64,000 nucleotides of DNA from Paenibacillus aquistagni (GCF_900177815.1 NZ_FXAZ01000001.1:434001-498000); one strand, 5' to 3'; positions 18,391 through 29,837 are shown, counted from the stretch's first letter. The notes: a model not told the origin generated them from the sequence alone. Program-made: numbers and translations.

Positions 18391-19644
18391 ATGAGTGTTG
18401 AACAATATCAAGAAACGTATATCCAACAAGTATTTGCAGATCGCATTGGCGGAGCAAATTACGGCAAGGATACAAATATTTATAAATTCGAAAAAATTAA
18501 ACGCGCGAAGGCTGCTGCGAAGCTGGCTTATCCTGATGTTGAGCTTATTGACATGGGTGTAGGCGAGCCAGATGAGATGGCTGACTCCGGCATTGTAGCG
18601 AAGCTTGCTGAAGAAGCAGCCAAGCCAGAAAACCGCGGTTATGCGGATAATGGCATTCAAGAATTCAAGGTTGCTGCTGCGAATTATGTTGCGAATGTAT
18701 TTCAAGTGGATGGCATCGATCCGGATACGGAGATTGTCCATTCGATCGGTTCAAAGCCAGCGCTTGCCATGCTTCCGTCCTGCTTTATTAACCCAGGCGA
18801 TGTCACGATTATGACGGTACCGGGCTACCCTGTGCTTGGAACGCATACCAAGTATCTTGGTGGAGAAGTATATACAATCCAATTGACGAAGGAAAACCAG
18901 TTCCTGCCTGATCTAGAGAGCATTCCAGCCGATATTTGCAAGCGTGCAAAGCTCTTGTATTTGAATTATCCAAACAATCCAACGGGAGCGGCAGCGACAG
19001 CGGAATTCTTCGAAAAGGTTGTTGCTTGGGCGAAGGCCCATCAGGTGATCGTCGTGCATGACGCGCCATATGCAGCACTCACCTATGATGGCGTAAAGCC
19101 GCTCAGCTTCTTGAGCGTGCCTGGCGCCAAGGATGTCGGCGTAGAGCTTCATTCCTTGTCAAAGTCCTATAACATGACGGGCTGGCGGATCGGATTTGTT
19201 GCAGGGAATCCGCTTATTGTCAAAGCTTTCAGTGACGTGAAGGACAACAACGACTCTGGCCAATTTATTGCGATTCAAAAGGCAGCGATTTACGGGCTGA
19301 CGCATCCGGAAATTACAGAGGCGATTGCAGAGAAGTATTCCCGACGCCATGAAATGCTTGTTCAGGCACTCAATGAGATAGGCTTCCATGCTGAGAAGCC
19401 TAAAGGATCCTTCTTCTTGTATGTTGAGGCGCCAAAAGGAGTTGTAAACGGGCCCGAATTCCATTCAGCCGAGGATTTCTCCCAGTACTTGATTCGCGAG
19501 AAGCTCATTTCGACTGTGCCATGGGATGACGCTGGCCGCTTCATTCGATTCTCCGTGACGTTCCAAGCTAAAGGGATTGAAGAAGAGACGCGCGTCATTA
19601 ATGAATTGAAGCGCCGTCTAACCGATGTGGAGTTCATATTCTAG
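18391..19644 (+). CDS. dapL: LL-diaminopimelate aminotransferase-like enzyme
   Basis: A fold-type I PLP aminotransferase of 417 residues. The N-terminal half (YLFEKIKR-like YKFEKIKRAKAAA, IDMGVGEPDEMAD, GYADNGIQEFKVAAANY) resembles DapL, which makes LL-diaminopimelate directly from tetrahydrodipicolinate for lysine and peptidoglycan. The PLP lysine is in SLSKSYNMTGWRIGF, with NYPNNPTGAAA as the asparagine motif. ATG 18391 lies nine bases after GAAGGAGG; an upstream TTG (18361) is not supported. Related class I aminotransferases of other specificity cannot be excluded from sequence alone. Confidence 0.8.
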   Translation: MSVEQYQETYIQQVFADRIGGANYGKDTNIYKFEKIKRAKAAAKLAYPDVELIDMGVGEPDEMADSGIVAKLAEEAAKPENRGYADNGIQEFKVAAANYVANVFQVDGIDPDTEIVHSIGSKPALAMLPSCFINPGDVTIMTVPGYPVLGTHTKYLGGEVYTIQLTKENQFLPDLESIPADICKRAKLLYLNYPNNPTGAAATAEFFEKVVAWAKAHQVIVVHDAPYAALTYDGVKPLSFLSVPGAKDVGVELHSLSKSYNMTGWRIGFVAGNPLIVKAFSDVKDNNDSGQFIAIQKAAIYGLTHPEITEAIAEKYSRRHEMLVQALNEIGFHAEKPKGSFFLYVEAPKGVVNGPEFHSAEDFSQYLIREKLISTVPWDDAGRFIRFSVTFQAKGIEEETRVINELKRRLTDVEFIF

Positions 19645-19721
19645 AAGTAAGCAATCAAGCTCTGGTTAACACAATAAAGCCTCCCTTAAGTGGGGAAGAT
19701 AATAGAAGCTTCTAAGCGCAG

Positions 19722-19760
19722 CCCTGTGAGGATATACATTCCTCTCAGGGTTGTATTTGT
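19722..19760 (+). terminator. probable terminator after dapL
   Basis: CCCTGTGAGGA ... TCCTCTCAGGG forms an 11-bp stem with one mismatch; the following TTGTATTTGT is only moderately T-rich. Confidence 0.6.
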
Positions 19761-19844
19761 CTGTGTCATTGATACGTCTTCACTCCGAAATAGCGGACAA
19801 CAGCAAGGGGAAGCAGTTAAGCTTGCAAAACAATAAGCTTAGGC

Positions 19845-19873
19845 TTGACATTAGATAGTCGGAGTGGCATAAT
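19845..19873 (+). promoter_or_regulatory. pyr operon promoter
   Basis: TTGACA (19845-19850), 17-base spacer, CATAAT (19868-19873). Transcription would start near 19880, about 25 bases before the PyrR-binding loop. Confidence 0.82.
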
Positions 19874-19903
19874 CCTATTAAACGCATATTGAGCCTTTAA
19901 ATC

Positions 19904-20147
19904 AGTCCAGAGAGGCTGGCAAGGTCACGCTCGGAAGCGAATGGGTAGAGCGGGCAGATGGGAAGTCTGGTGGTACGAGAGATCACAGATTCCGATATAC
20001 ATCTGACTCGACATCTCTCTACATCTGTAGATGAATGCTGCAAGTTCCTGACAGGAACAGCTGCAGGTTCGTCCATAGGGAGAACTACAACCATTACGCA
20101 TGACATTACGCAGAACATCCTTGCCAAATACGGCAAGGATTTTTTTG
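19904..20147 (+). promoter_or_regulatory. PyrR-controlled pyr attenuator
   Basis: AGTCCAGAGAGGCT (19904-19917) matches the PyrR-binding anti-antiterminator loop consensus. The next seven bases, GGCAAGG (19918-19924), are complementary to CCTTGCC (20119-20125), the 5' arm of a terminator whose 3' arm is again GGCAAGG (20132-20138) before a T-run. Thus without UMP-bound PyrR the leader can form an antiterminator, and with PyrR the terminator wins. The 200 bases between them include a small palindrome (GTTCCTGACAGGAAC, near 20045). An incidental reading frame at 19958-20167 spans the terminator and is not credible. Confidence 0.88.
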
Positions 20148-20219
20148 TGTCTATAAGACAGACGTGATTAAAGGACTTCGAAATATGTGAACGAGGCTTA
20201 AGATGCGGGCAGCATATAG

Positions 20220-20801
<582 letters not shown>

Positions 20802-20807
20802 CACACC

Positions 20808-21722
20808 ATGACGATGATCCGTTTGTCAAGAACGACAAAGGAACGCAGCCTGCTGGGACTAAAAGACCTTAGCCGTGAAGAAATCACCTTCATCCTTGAT
20901 CGAGCAGCTCATTGGGAGCAACAGCAAGAAAAGGTAACGCCGACATTAGTGCACAAGTTCGTTGCGAACATGTTTTTTGAAAACAGCACGCGCACACGCA
21001 ATTCATTTGAAATGGCTGAGAAGAGGCTTGGCATGGAAGTCATCAATTTCTCTGCGGAATCCTCCAGCGTAGAGAAGGGCGAGTCCATCTACGATACCGT
21101 CCGCACGCTTGAGTCTTTAGGAATGGACGTAGGCGTCATTCGCCTGAAGCCGGTTGGACTGCTTCAGGAACTGGCTGAGCGCGTTCAAATCCCGCTCATT
21201 AATGCAGGAGACGGCAACAACGAGCATCCGACGCAAGCGCTGCTTGATCTTTATACGATGCGCAAGGAGTTCGGTAGTTTGGAAGGGCTCAATGTAGCCA
21301 TCGTGGGGGATGTAGAACACAGCCGCGTGGCAAGATCGAACTTGTGGGCACTTGAGAAGTTTGGAGCTAGCGTCAACTTCTGTGCGCCAGACAATATGAG
21401 GACAAATGACTTGGATGTCTCTTATATCTCCTTCGAGGAAGCGCTCCGTGCAGATGTTGTCATGATGCTTCGCGTTCAATTGGAGCGTCATAAGGGAAGC
21501 GGCTTGTTCACTTCTACCGAACAATATCGAAGCGCTTATGGCATGACCGCAGAACGAATGGGGATGATGAAGGAGCATGCGATCATCATGCACCCTGCGC
21601 CAGTCAACCGCAACGTGGAGATCGATGATGAACTGGTGGAATGCAGCAAATCGAGGATCTTTACTCAGATGAAGAACGGTGTCCCAGTACGGATGGCAGT
21701 CATGGAACGAGCATTACGCTAA
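20808..21722 (+). CDS. pyrB: aspartate carbamoyltransferase catalytic chain
   Basis: Condenses carbamoyl phosphate with aspartate in the second step of UMP synthesis; 304 residues, the usual length of a catalytic chain. The carbamoyl-phosphate site FFENSTRTRNSFE, the HPTQALLDLYT segment and the aspartate-binding MLRVQLERH and PAPVNRNVEI segments are present. No regulatory chain gene is adjacent, as is usual in Firmicutes. It starts six bases after pyrR, with no pyrP permease or second attenuator between them. Confidence 0.97.
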   Translation: MTMIRLSRTTKERSLLGLKDLSREEITFILDRAAHWEQQQEKVTPTLVHKFVANMFFENSTRTRNSFEMAEKRLGMEVINFSAESSSVEKGESIYDTVRTLESLGMDVGVIRLKPVGLLQELAERVQIPLINAGDGNNEHPTQALLDLYTMRKEFGSLEGLNVAIVGDVEHSRVARSNLWALEKFGASVNFCAPDNMRTNDLDVSYISFEEALRADVVMMLRVQLERHKGSGLFTSTEQYRSAYGMTAERMGMMKEHAIIMHPAPVNRNVEIDDELVECSKSRIFTQMKNGVPVRMAVMERALR

Positions 21723-21813
21723 CTTAGAAGAAGATGATCATTGAAAACCATAGATCGAAATAAATACTTGGCGAGTGTAAACGCACACGCTGCTTGCGGA
21801 GAGGGGAAGTACG

Positions 21814-23097
21814 ATGTTGATACTTGCAAATGGACGCGTATTAAATGAGCAAGGCGAACTGATGGAGGCCCATGTATGGGTAGAAGACGGTGTGATTCGC
21901 CGTATAACCGATGTGAAAGCAGAGCTTCCAGATGGTGCACAAGTCATAGACGTAAAAGGGAAATTTGTCTCTGCAGGGTTCATTGATATGCATGTTCACC
22001 TTCGCGAGCCGGGGTTCGAACACAAAGAAACGATTGCAACAGGATCACACTCAGCTGCAAGAGGCGGATTTACAACAATCGCCTGCATGCCGAATACGAA
22101 GCCGGTGATTGATACGGCGGATACAGTGGAATTGATTAAGCAAAAGGCAAAAGAAGAAGGCATAGTGAAGGTGCTGCCTTATGGCTCCATCACTAAAAAT
22201 GAGCTGGGCCGCGAGCTGACAGATTTTGAGGCGCTTAAGGAAGCGGGGGTTGTTGGGTTTACCGATGACGGTGTCGGCGTCCAAACAGCTCAAATGATGA
22301 AGGATGCAATGGCGCGTGCGCATGCGCTCGGCATGCCGATCATTGCTCACTGTGAAGATGAGTCGCTTGTAGTAGGCGCGCCTGTCAACGAAGGTCCATT
22401 TGCTAAAAAGCACGGACTAAAAGGAATTCCGAATGAATCTGAGGCGATTCATGTCGGCCGCGATATTCTCTTGGCAGAAGCGACTGGGGTACATTATCAT
22501 GTCTGCCATGTCAGCACGGAGCAATCGATTCGATTAATTAGACAAGCCAAACAGCTTGGCATCAACGTCACAGCAGAGGTATGTCCGCACCATCTTCTGT
22601 TGTCTGATGAGGACATTCCTGGTCTAGATGCGAACTGGAAGATGAACCCTCCGCTTCGTTCGCCACGGGATGTGGAGGCCTGTATCGCTGCTTTAGAAGA
22701 CGGAACGATCGACATCCTTGTTACAGATCATGCACCGCACAGCGCTGAAGAGAAGGCCCGCGGCATGCAGCTTGCGCCATTTGGCATCGTCGGCCTGGAA
22801 ACGGCATTCCCGCTCATGTACACGAAATTCGTGGAGACAGGAAAATGGACGCTCGATATGCTGATCAAGCGTATGACATCGATTCCTGCAGCAACCTTTG
22901 GACTGAACACAGGCAGATTGGAAGAGGGGGCGCCAGCTGATCTTGCGGTCCTTGATCTTGATACAGAGCGCGAAGTGAGTCCAGAAGAATTCCTGACGAA
23001 AGGGCGCAATACCCCATTCACAGGCTGGAAGCTTAAAGGCTGGACGGTCATGACGATCGTTGACGGCAGCGTCGTATGGAGCGATTCCGTGCAGTAA
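21814..23097 (+). CDS. pyrC: dihydroorotase
   Basis: A 427-residue class I dihydroorotase of the amidohydrolase superfamily that closes carbamoyl aspartate to dihydroorotate. The zinc ligands are visible in DMHVHLREPGFEHKETI (H-x-H), in VCPHHLLLSDED and in TDHAPHSAEEK, the latter carrying the catalytic aspartate. ATG 21814 follows GGAGAGGGGAAG. The 91-base gap after pyrB contains no PyrR loop. Confidence 0.96.
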   Translation: MLILANGRVLNEQGELMEAHVWVEDGVIRRITDVKAELPDGAQVIDVKGKFVSAGFIDMHVHLREPGFEHKETIATGSHSAARGGFTTIACMPNTKPVIDTADTVELIKQKAKEEGIVKVLPYGSITKNELGRELTDFEALKEAGVVGFTDDGVGVQTAQMMKDAMARAHALGMPIIAHCEDESLVVGAPVNEGPFAKKHGLKGIPNESEAIHVGRDILLAEATGVHYHVCHVSTEQSIRLIRQAKQLGINVTAEVCPHHLLLSDEDIPGLDANWKMNPPLRSPRDVEACIAALEDGTIDILVTDHAPHSAEEKARGMQLAPFGIVGLETAFPLMYTKFVETGKWTLDMLIKRMTSIPAATFGLNTGRLEEGAPADLAVLDLDTEREVSPEEFLTKGRNTPFTGWKLKGWTVMTIVDGSVVWSDSVQ

Positions 23098-23216
23098 GCA
23101 GCACGAAGACAGGTGTTTGAATGCAATTAGCAAGATCGATTCAGAGATATAGATAGATAAACATAAGGATTCGCCTAGATGGTGGAGACTGAGAATGAAA
23201 GCGAGGAGTGACTAGC

Positions 23217-24347
23217 ATGCAAGCTAAATTGTTATTGGAAGACGGAACACTCTTTACGGGAACATCCTTTGGTTCAGATCGGGAGTCCGTGGGTGAAGTT
23301 GTATTTAATACAGGAATTACAGGATACCAAGAGGTGCTGTCTGACCCATCCTACTGCGGACAAATCGTAACGATGACCTACCCGCTGATCGGAAACTACG
23401 GGATTACACGTGATGATTTTGAATCCATCCGCCCTTATGTACATGGGTTTGTGGTTCGCCGTCATGAAGAAATTCCAAGCAACTGGCGTGCAGAATACTC
23501 GGTGGATCGCCTGCTTAAGGAATATGATATTCCAGGCATCAGCGGCATCGACACGCGTATGCTTACTCGCAAGCTTCGCCACTTTGGAACGATGAAAGGG
23601 ATTCTTGCAACAGGGAACAAATCGATCGAAGAATTGCAAGAAATGCTTCAAGCAACTCCGCTGCTGCGTGATCAAGTCGCGCGCACGTCAACAACCCAGA
23701 TCTTCTCAAGTCCTGGAAGCCGTGAGCGCATTGTGCTCGTAGACTTCGGTGCAAAGAGCGGGATTCTGCGCGAGTTGACGCAAAGAGGCTGTGATGTGGT
23801 TGTTGTGCCGCATACGGCAACGGCGGATGAGATTCGCGCCCTCCGTCCTGATGGAATCCAGCTCTCCAACGGCCCTGGGGATCCGAAGGATGTCCCACAT
23901 GCAATTGAGATGCTCCAATCTGTACTCGGCGAGATTCCGGTATTCGGCATTTGCTTGGGTCACCAGCTGTTCGCGCTTGCCTGCGGAGCAGACACGGGTC
24001 GCTTGAAATTCGGCCATCGCGGCGGCAACCATCCTGTTAAAGAACTTAGCACGGGACGCTGCTTCATCACTTCGCAAAACCATGGCTACACCGTCGTAGA
24101 AGAATCGGTAGCTAACACAGAACTGGAAGTTACACATATCAACAATAACGATAAGACAGTCGAAGGGCTGCGTCATAAGCAGTATCCTGCTTTCTCCGTA
24201 CAATATCATCCAGAGGCAGCGCCAGGACCACATGACAGCAGCTATCTGTTTGATCAATTTATCGAGATGATTCGTGAACATAAGCGCAATACACCAACAA
24301 TACCGCGTCAAGCGGCGCTCGTAGCTCAGCTGAAAGGGGAACAATAA
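23217..24347 (+). CDS. carA: carbamoyl phosphate synthase small subunit
   Basis: The glutaminase subunit (376 residues from ATG 23217) that supplies ammonia to CarB. The class I amidotransferase domain carries the catalytic cysteine in [14 protein letters not shown] and the histidine/glutamate pair in [16 protein letters not shown] 23217 is eight bases after GAGGAG; an in-frame GTG at 23208 lies on the binding site and is not preferred. carB begins one base after the stop. Being inside the pyr operon, it is the pyrimidine-specific enzyme (pyrAA). Confidence 0.97.
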   Translation: MQAKLLLEDGTLFTGTSFGSDRESVGEVVFNTGITGYQEVLSDPSYCGQIVTMTYPLIGNYGITRDDFESIRPYVHGFVVRRHEEIPSNWRAEYSVDRLLKEYDIPGISGIDTRMLTRKLRHFGTMKGILATGNKSIEELQEMLQATPLLRDQVARTSTTQIFSSPGSRERIVLVDFGAKSGILRELTQRGCDVVVVPHTATADEIRALRPDGIQLSNGPGDPKDVPHAIEMLQSVLGEIPVFGICLGHQLFALACGADTGRLKFGHRGGNHPVKELSTGRCFITSQNHGYTVVEESVANTELEVTHINNNDKTVEGLRHKQYPAFSVQYHPEAAPGPHDSSYLFDQFIEMIREHKRNTPTIPRQAALVAQLKGEQ

Positions 24348-24348
24348 C

Positions 24349-27300
24349 ATGCCAAAAAGTAAAGACCTTAAAAAGATTCTCGTTATTGGATCCGGACCTA
24401 TCGTGATCGGACAAGCGGCAGAGTTCGACTATGCCGGAACACAAGCTTGTGAAGCACTGAAAGAAGAAGGCTTTGAAGTTGTTCTCATTAACAGCAACCC
24501 AGCAACCATCATGACCGATACAAATATGGCTGACAAAGTATATATTGAGCCTATTACACTCGATTTTGTAAGACAAATTATTCGCCAGGAGCGTCCAGAT
24601 GGCTTGCTTCCAACACTCGGCGGACAAACAGGACTTAACATGGCGGTTGAATTGGCTCGCGCAGGTGTTCTGGAGCAGGAAAATGTGCGTCTGCTCGGCA
24701 CACAGCTGGATGCCATTGAACGTGCCGAAGATCGCGATTTGTTCCGCGAACTGATGAGAGAACTAGAGCAGCCAGTACCAGAAAGTGACATCGTAACCTC
24801 TGTACAGCAGGCTGTTGACTTCGCGAATCAGATTGGGTATCCAATTATTGTTCGTCCCGCTTATACGCTAGGCGGAACAGGCGGCGGTATCTGTGATAAT
24901 GAAGAACAGCTTCGCGATATTGTCGCTTCAGGTATTCGCTACAGCCCGATTGGACAATGCTTGATCGAGAAGAGCATCGCTGGTATGAAAGAGGTTGAAT
25001 ACGAAGTGATGCGCGATGCGAACGACAACTGCATCGTCGTATGCAACATGGAGAACTTCGATCCGGTTGGCGTGCACACAGGCGACAGTATCGTAGTAGC
25101 GCCGAGCCAAACCTTGTCTGATCGTGAGTATCAAATGCTTCGCTCGGCATCGCTTAAGATTATTCGCGCGCTCAATATCGAAGGCGGCTGCAACGTACAA
25201 TTTGCCCTAGATCCTGACAGCTATCAGTACTATGTGATCGAGGTTAACCCTCGTGTGAGCCGCTCTTCCGCGCTTGCATCCAAGGCAACGGGTTATCCGA
25301 TTGCGAAGATGGCTGCAAAGATCGCAGCAGGCTATACGCTTGATGAGATTGTTAACCCTGTAACCGGCCAAACTTATGCTTGCTTTGAGCCAACACTTGA
25401 CTATATCGTATCGAAGATTCCTCGCTGGCCATTCGATAAGTTCACGCAAGCGAACCGCAAGCTTGGAACACAAATGAAAGCCACTGGCGAGGTTATGGCT
25501 ATCGGCCGCACCTTCGAAGAATCGATTCATAAAGCGATTCGCTCGCTTGAGATTGGCGTGCATCGCTTATATTTGAAAGGAACAGACGAGTTGTCGCAAG
25601 AAACGCTTGAAGCGAGACTACAAGCTCCAGATGATGAGCGCTTGTTCTTGATCGCGGAAGCATACCGCCGCGGCTACAGCCTGCAGGCCATTCATGATCT
25701 GACAAAAGTAGACTGGTGGTTCCTTGATAAGCTCGAGCGCATGATTCAGTTTGAAGACCAACTGACTGCTGAGGAGAGCTTGTCTAGCGAAACGCTGTAC
25801 GAGGCTAAGCGCATGGGCTTTACTGACCGTGCGATTGCGGAGATTCGCAGTGAGAAGCTAAGCGAAGGCTCGCATCTGACAGAAGCTGAGGTGCGCACTT
25901 CCCGTAAGGAGCAAGGCTTCATTCCGGTCTATAAGATGGTTGATACTTGCGCTGCGGAGTTCGAAGCGACAACGCCTTACTACTACTCCACTTATGAAAC
26001 GGAAAATGAAGTAACGGAGACGACAAAAGAGAAGATCGTTGTTCTTGGCTCAGGACCAATCCGGATCGGACAAGGAATTGAGTTCGACTACTCTACGGTG
26101 CATGCCGTATGGGCGATCCAAGATGCTGGCTATGAGGCGGTCATTATCAACAACAACCCTGAGACTGTATCGACTGACTTCAGCACGTCTGACCGCTTGT
26201 ACTTTGAGCCGCTCTTCTTCGAGGATGTGATGAACGTCATTGAGCAAGAGCAGCCAATCGGCGTTATCGTACAGTTTGGCGGCCAAACGGCAATTAACCT
26301 GGCAGCTCCGCTTGCAAAGGCAGGAGTCAAAATTCTCGGAACGAGCCTTGACAGCATTGATGAGGCGGAGGATCGCAAGAAATTCGAAGCCCTGCTCTCT
26401 AGACTCAATATTGCCCAGCCAAAAGGCAGCACCGTTACATCCGTCGATGAGGCAGTAGGAACAGCACAAGGACTAGGTTATCCGGTACTTGTTCGCCCAT
26501 CTTATGTGCTTGGCGGGCGTGCGATGGAGATCGTATACTCTGACCAAGAGCTTCTAAGCTATATGGAGCAAGCCGTGAAGATCAATCCTGAGCATCCGGT
26601 GCTTATCGACCGCTACATGCTTGGCAAAGAAGTAGAGGTGGATGCGATCTGTGACGGAGAGACGGTCCTTATCCCAGGAATCATGGAGCATATTGAACGC
26701 GCAGGTGTTCACTCTGGTGACTCCATCGCGGTATATCCTCCTCAGCACCTGAAAGACGAATTGAAGCAGAAAGTCGTCGACATTACGATTCGAATCGCCA
26801 AGGAATTGAAGACGATAGGTCTAGTCAACATCCAATTCGTCATCTATAAGGACGAAGTATATGTGATCGAGGTTAACCCGCGCTCATCCCGTACAGTGCC
26901 ATTCTTGAGCAAGGTGACGAATGTACCGATGGCGAATGTCGCAACAAAGCTTATTATGGGAAGCAAGCTCAAGGATCTTGACTACCAAGAAGGCTTGTGG
27001 CCGGAGGATGAGCATGTATCAGTGAAAGTGCCTGTGTTCTCCTTTGCGAAGCTGCGCCGCGTAGAACCAACACTTGGGCCTGAGATGAAATCGACAGGCG
27101 AGGTTATGGGCCGCGATAAACAGTATGCGAAGGCGCTGTACAAAGGCTTGATCGGCTCCGGCATGAAGATTCCGGCAACTGGATCAATCATCTGCACAGT
27201 AGCGGATAAGGATAAAGAGGAAGCAGTAGAGCTCATGAGAGGCTTCTTTAATCTCGGCTACAAAATTATTGCAACAGGCGGCACGGCACAAGCGCTTGAG

Positions 27301-27567
27301 GATGCAGGCCTTAAAGTCACGCATGTGAAGAAGCTGACGGAAGGTTCTCCGAACATTCTGGATCTTATCCGCAATGGCGAAGCACACTTTGTAGTCAATA
27401 CGCTGACAAAGGGCAAGACGCCTGAGCGCGATGGCTTCCGCATTCGCCGTGAGGCTGTAGAGAATGGTGTCGTATGTATGACATCGCTTGATACCGTAAG
27501 AGCCCTGCTTGAAATGCTTGAAACGATCAACTTCTCATCGAGACCGATGCCAACCGTTCAAGCTTAA
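24349..27567 (+). CDS. carB: carbamoyl phosphate synthase large subunit
   Basis: A 1072-residue protein with two homologous ATP-grasp halves. The duplicated motifs [17 protein letters not shown] and [17 protein letters not shown] mark the start of each half; each contains [13 protein letters not shown] or [13 protein letters not shown] and VIEVNPR.SR. The last ~140 residues form the MGS-like allosteric domain ([18 protein letters not shown]), which binds UMP and related effectors. The length is normal and no internal interruption is seen. Confidence 0.98.
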   Translation: MPKSKDLKKILVIGSGPIVIGQAAEFDYAGTQACEALKEEGFEVVLINSNPATIMTDTNMADKVYIEPITLDFVRQIIRQERPDGLLPTLGGQTGLNMAVELARAGVLEQENVRLLGTQLDAIERAEDRDLFRELMRELEQPVPESDIVTSVQQAVDFANQIGYPIIVRPAYTLGGTGGGICDNEEQLRDIVASGIRYSPIGQCLIEKSIAGMKEVEYEVMRDANDNCIVVCNMENFDPVGVHTGDSIVVAPSQTLSDREYQMLRSASLKIIRALNIEGGCNVQFALDPDSYQYYVIEVNPRVSRSSALASKATGYPIAKMAAKIAAGYTLDEIVNPVTGQTYACFEPTLDYIVSKIPRWPFDKFTQANRKLGTQMKATGEVMAIGRTFEESIHKAIRSLEIGVHRLYLKGTDELSQETLEARLQAPDDERLFLIAEAYRRGYSLQAIHDLTKVDWWFLDKLERMIQFEDQLTAEESLSSETLYEAKRMGFTDRAIAEIRSEKLSEGSHLTEAEVRTSRKEQGFIPVYKMVDTCAAEFEATTPYYYSTYETENEVTETTKEKIVVLGSGPIRIGQGIEFDYSTVHAVWAIQDAGYEAVIINNNPETVSTDFSTSDRLYFEPLFFEDVMNVIEQEQPIGVIVQFGGQTAINLAAPLAKAGVKILGTSLDSIDEAEDRKKFEALLSRLNIAQPKGSTVTSVDEAVGTAQGLGYPVLVRPSYVLGGRAMEIVYSDQELLSYMEQAVKINPEHPVLIDRYMLGKEVEVDAICDGETVLIPGIMEHIERAGVHSGDSIAVYPPQHLKDELKQKVVDITIRIAKELKTIGLVNIQFVIYKDEVYVIEVNPRSSRTVPFLSKVTNVPMANVATKLIMGSKLKDLDYQEGLWPEDEHVSVKVPVFSFAKLRRVEPTLGPEMKSTGEVMGRDKQYAKALYKGLIGSGMKIPATGSIICTVADKDKEEAVELMRGFFNLGYKIIATGGTAQALEDAGLKVTHVKKLTEGSPNILDLIRNGEAHFVVNTLTKGKTPERDGFRIRREAVENGVVCMTSLDTVRALLEMLETINFSSRPMPTVQA

Positions 27568-27672
27568 TCTGATTATAAAGTGACACAAGGAGGCCGATTG
27601 CGCCTCCTTGACTTGCGAATAGAGGCTGATTGCAGCCAAGATTACCCATGTCTGAACGGAGGAAGTGAATTG

Positions 27673-28407
27673 ATGAAGCCATTAACCTTAGAGCAAGCCG
27701 CGAATCGCATCATGGTCGCACTTGATTACCCTGACGCTATGGCTGCAAAGCAGCTGATGATGCAGCTTGAAGGCATTCCGTGCTACATGAAGGTCGGCAT
27801 GCAGCTGTTCTATGCGGCTGGCCCTGACTTTGTACGGGAGCTGAAGGATCGCGGATACCGTGTCTTCTTGGATGTGAAGATGCATGATATTCCGAATACC
27901 GTCAAAGGCGGGTCTAACAGTGTTACCAAGCTAGGCGTTGATATGTTCAATGTTCATGCCGCTGGGGGCTCACAGGTGTTGAAGGCGGCGATGGAAGGGG
28001 TTCGCGATGCATTGAATGCTGACTCCAAGCTAGAGATGCCAACGGTGATCGCGGTTACGCAGCTCACCAGCACAAGTGAGCAAATGATGAATGAAGAGAT
28101 CGGCATCCAAGGGGCAGTTCGTGACAGTGTTGTTCGATATGCTCGATTGACGAAGGAAGCGGGGCTTCATGGCGTTGTGGCATCCCCGCAGGAAGTTGCG
28201 CTGATCAAGCAGGCCTGTGGAGAGGATTTTAAAACGATAACACCTGGCATTCGCCCAGCAGGGAGCGCCATCGGGGATCAAAGCCGAGTTATGACACCTG
28301 AACAAGCCTTTGCTGAAGGGACGGACTATGTCGTAATCGGCCGTCCGATAACGGCAGCGTCAAGCCCGCGTGAAGCGTTAGAATCTATATTGGAAGGATT
28401 GATGTAA
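27673..28407 (+). CDS. pyrF: orotidine 5'-phosphate decarboxylase
   Basis: Final step of UMP synthesis; 244 residues. The catalytic K-x-x-D tetrad lies in [13 protein letters not shown], with VALDYP at the N-terminus and [17 protein letters not shown] for phosphate binding. ATG 27673 follows GGAGGAAG by about seven bases; an upstream frame from 27580 would add 31 non-homologous residues. It lies about 105 bases after carB and one base before pyrE; no pyrK or pyrD lies between. Confidence 0.95.
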   Translation: MKPLTLEQAANRIMVALDYPDAMAAKQLMMQLEGIPCYMKVGMQLFYAAGPDFVRELKDRGYRVFLDVKMHDIPNTVKGGSNSVTKLGVDMFNVHAAGGSQVLKAAMEGVRDALNADSKLEMPTVIAVTQLTSTSEQMMNEEIGIQGAVRDSVVRYARLTKEAGLHGVVASPQEVALIKQACGEDFKTITPGIRPAGSAIGDQSRVMTPEQAFAEGTDYVVIGRPITAASSPREALESILEGLM

Positions 28408-28408
28408 C

Positions 28409-29041
28409 ATGACAACTCTTGAACATACTATTGCCAAGCATCTATTGAATATTAAGGCAGTTGCCCTTCGTCCGAATGAGCCTTTCACTTGGACTTCTGG
28501 GATCAAGTCGCCAATCTATTGCGATAATCGTCTGACGATGTCCTACCCTGAGATTCGAAACGCTGTTGCAGAAGGCTTTGCGGCTCTGATCCGAGAGCTT
28601 GCTCCTGATGCTGAAGTGATTGCAGGAACCGCAACTGCAGGAATTCCACATGCCGCATGGGTGGCAGAGAAGCTGAACCTTCCAATGGCCTATATTCGTG
28701 ATAAGGCGAAGGGACATGGCAAGCAAAATCAAATCGAAGGCATGATCAAGGAAGGGCAGAAGGTTGTTGTCATTGAGGACTTGATCTCAACTGGCGGAAG
28801 CTCACTTAAGGCAGCATTGGCAGTGAAGGAAGCGGGTGCCGAGCCTGTTGCCGTATTGGCCATCTTCAGCTATCAACTGGACAAAGCTGTTCAAGCATTC
28901 GAAGAAGCAGGCATTCCGCTTCATACGTTGTCCAATTATTCGGCATTAATCGAGGCTGCGCTGGAGATGAAGGTTATCGAGGAATCCGATCTATCCGTGC
29001 TTCGAGCTTGGCGTGAAGATCCATCCACGTGGGGAAAGTAA
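28409..29041 (+). CDS. pyrE: orotate phosphoribosyltransferase
   Basis: Attaches ribose-5-phosphate from PRPP to orotate; 210 residues. The PRPP signature is [18 protein letters not shown], and [19 protein letters not shown] is the catalytic flexible loop. It is the last gene of the pyr operon and a strong terminator follows. Confidence 0.95.
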   Translation: MTTLEHTIAKHLLNIKAVALRPNEPFTWTSGIKSPIYCDNRLTMSYPEIRNAVAEGFAALIRELAPDAEVIAGTATAGIPHAAWVAEKLNLPMAYIRDKAKGHGKQNQIEGMIKEGQKVVVIEDLISTGGSSLKAALAVKEAGAEPVAVLAIFSYQLDKAVQAFEEAGIPLHTLSNYSALIEAALEMKVIEESDLSVLRAWREDPSTWGK

Positions 29042-29082
29042 TCCCAGCAAGGCTGCAACTATATAGTAGGGATTAGCGTTAT

Positions 29083-29125
29083 AAAGGGAGACAGAGCAGA
29101 TGATTTCTGCTCTGTCTCCCTTTTT
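29083..29125 (+). terminator. intrinsic terminator of the pyr operon
   Basis: AAAGGGAGACAGAGCAGA-TGAT-TTCTGCTCTGTCTCCCTTTTT, a near perfect 17-bp stem. The A-run on the left may also make it work for leftward transcription. Confidence 0.92.
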
Positions 29126-29192
29126 GTTGATTCTAAGCTGCGAGGTGAATCGTAGACTAAGCATCGATGCTGGGAAAGGATGCACTCGTACT

Positions 29193-29837
29193 CTAGTCTT
29201 CGTCGTCCCAATCGATCTCAAGAATAGTGCCGGTAGAAGTTACTTTGACTTCAGCTTCACGGTGATCGTTGGTGTTGATCTCGATCTCATAGACAAGACT
29301 GCCATGCTCATCATCCGTGTCTACTTCCTCAACCGTTCCTGGCACGCTCGCAAGGGCGATCTTGATAGCCTGCTGCTTCGTAATGATGCCAGCAGGCTTA
29401 TGATTGGAGGAGGAGCCTTGAGATGGGATAGAGGGTTTAGCATCATAATGATCGTCACGATCTGATCGATCATCAAACTCGTCGTCATGATCATCATCGT
29501 CTAGCTTCATATCCTTTTCCCAAGTGTAGACACCTGTTGTTGCATCAATATAGAGTTCATCATGCTCATCATCACGATGGTCGAATTCAACTTCATAATA
29601 TAGCGTTCCGTTGATACGCTTGAATTCGATTTCTTCAATTTTGCTTTGCTTGGAAGCTGCCGCCGCGATTTTTTTGGCTTGCTCTTTGGAGATCGCTTGT
29701 GCACTGTTAGTTTTGACCTGCGAAGGCTTATGGACATCTTCTTTGGCGCTAACGATCGAATTCATGCCGATGCCAGCGGTTAAAAGAGCTGCGGCAGCCG
29801 TTGTTGTGATCATCCATTTCTTTGTCTTTTTGCTCAT
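29193..29837 (-). CDS. secreted protein with two PepSY domains
   Basis: A 214-residue exported protein. It has a signal peptide (KKTKKWMITTTAAAALLTAG ... VSA) and two PepSY-type repeats: residues about 45-108 (AISKEQAKKIAAAASKQSKI ... ATTGVYTWEKD) and 150-214 (IITKQQAIKIALASVPGTVE ... TGTILEIDWDDED). A highly acidic His/Asp stretch (DDDDHDDEFDDRSDRDDHYD) links the repeats and could bind metal ions. ATG 29837 is preferred, ten bases after GGAG. It is last in an RR-HK-PepSY-PepSY group resembling B. subtilis ykoGHIJ. PepSY domains are thought to inhibit proteases or tune envelope sensing; the specific role is unknown. Confidence 0.85.
   Translation of the reverse strand: MSKKTKKWMITTTAAAALLTAGIGMNSIVSAKEDVHKPSQVKTNSAQAISKEQAKKIAAAASKQSKIEEIEFKRINGTLYYEVEFDHRDDEHDELYIDATTGVYTWEKDMKLDDDDHDDEFDDRSDRDDHYDAKPSIPSQGSSSNHKPAGIITKQQAIKIALASVPGTVEEVDTDDEHGSLVYEIEINTNDHREAEVKVTSTGTILEIDWDDED

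Noticed and set aside
17692..18741. 349-residue minus-strand frame spanning rluD and dapL
   Set aside because: It crosses two strongly supported genes and the terminator between them; composition is that of an antisense shadow.
19958..20167. 69-residue frame inside the pyr leader, a possible leader peptide
   Set aside because: It runs through the terminator hairpin, begins at an ATG without a ribosome site, and the PyrR mechanism explains the region without it.
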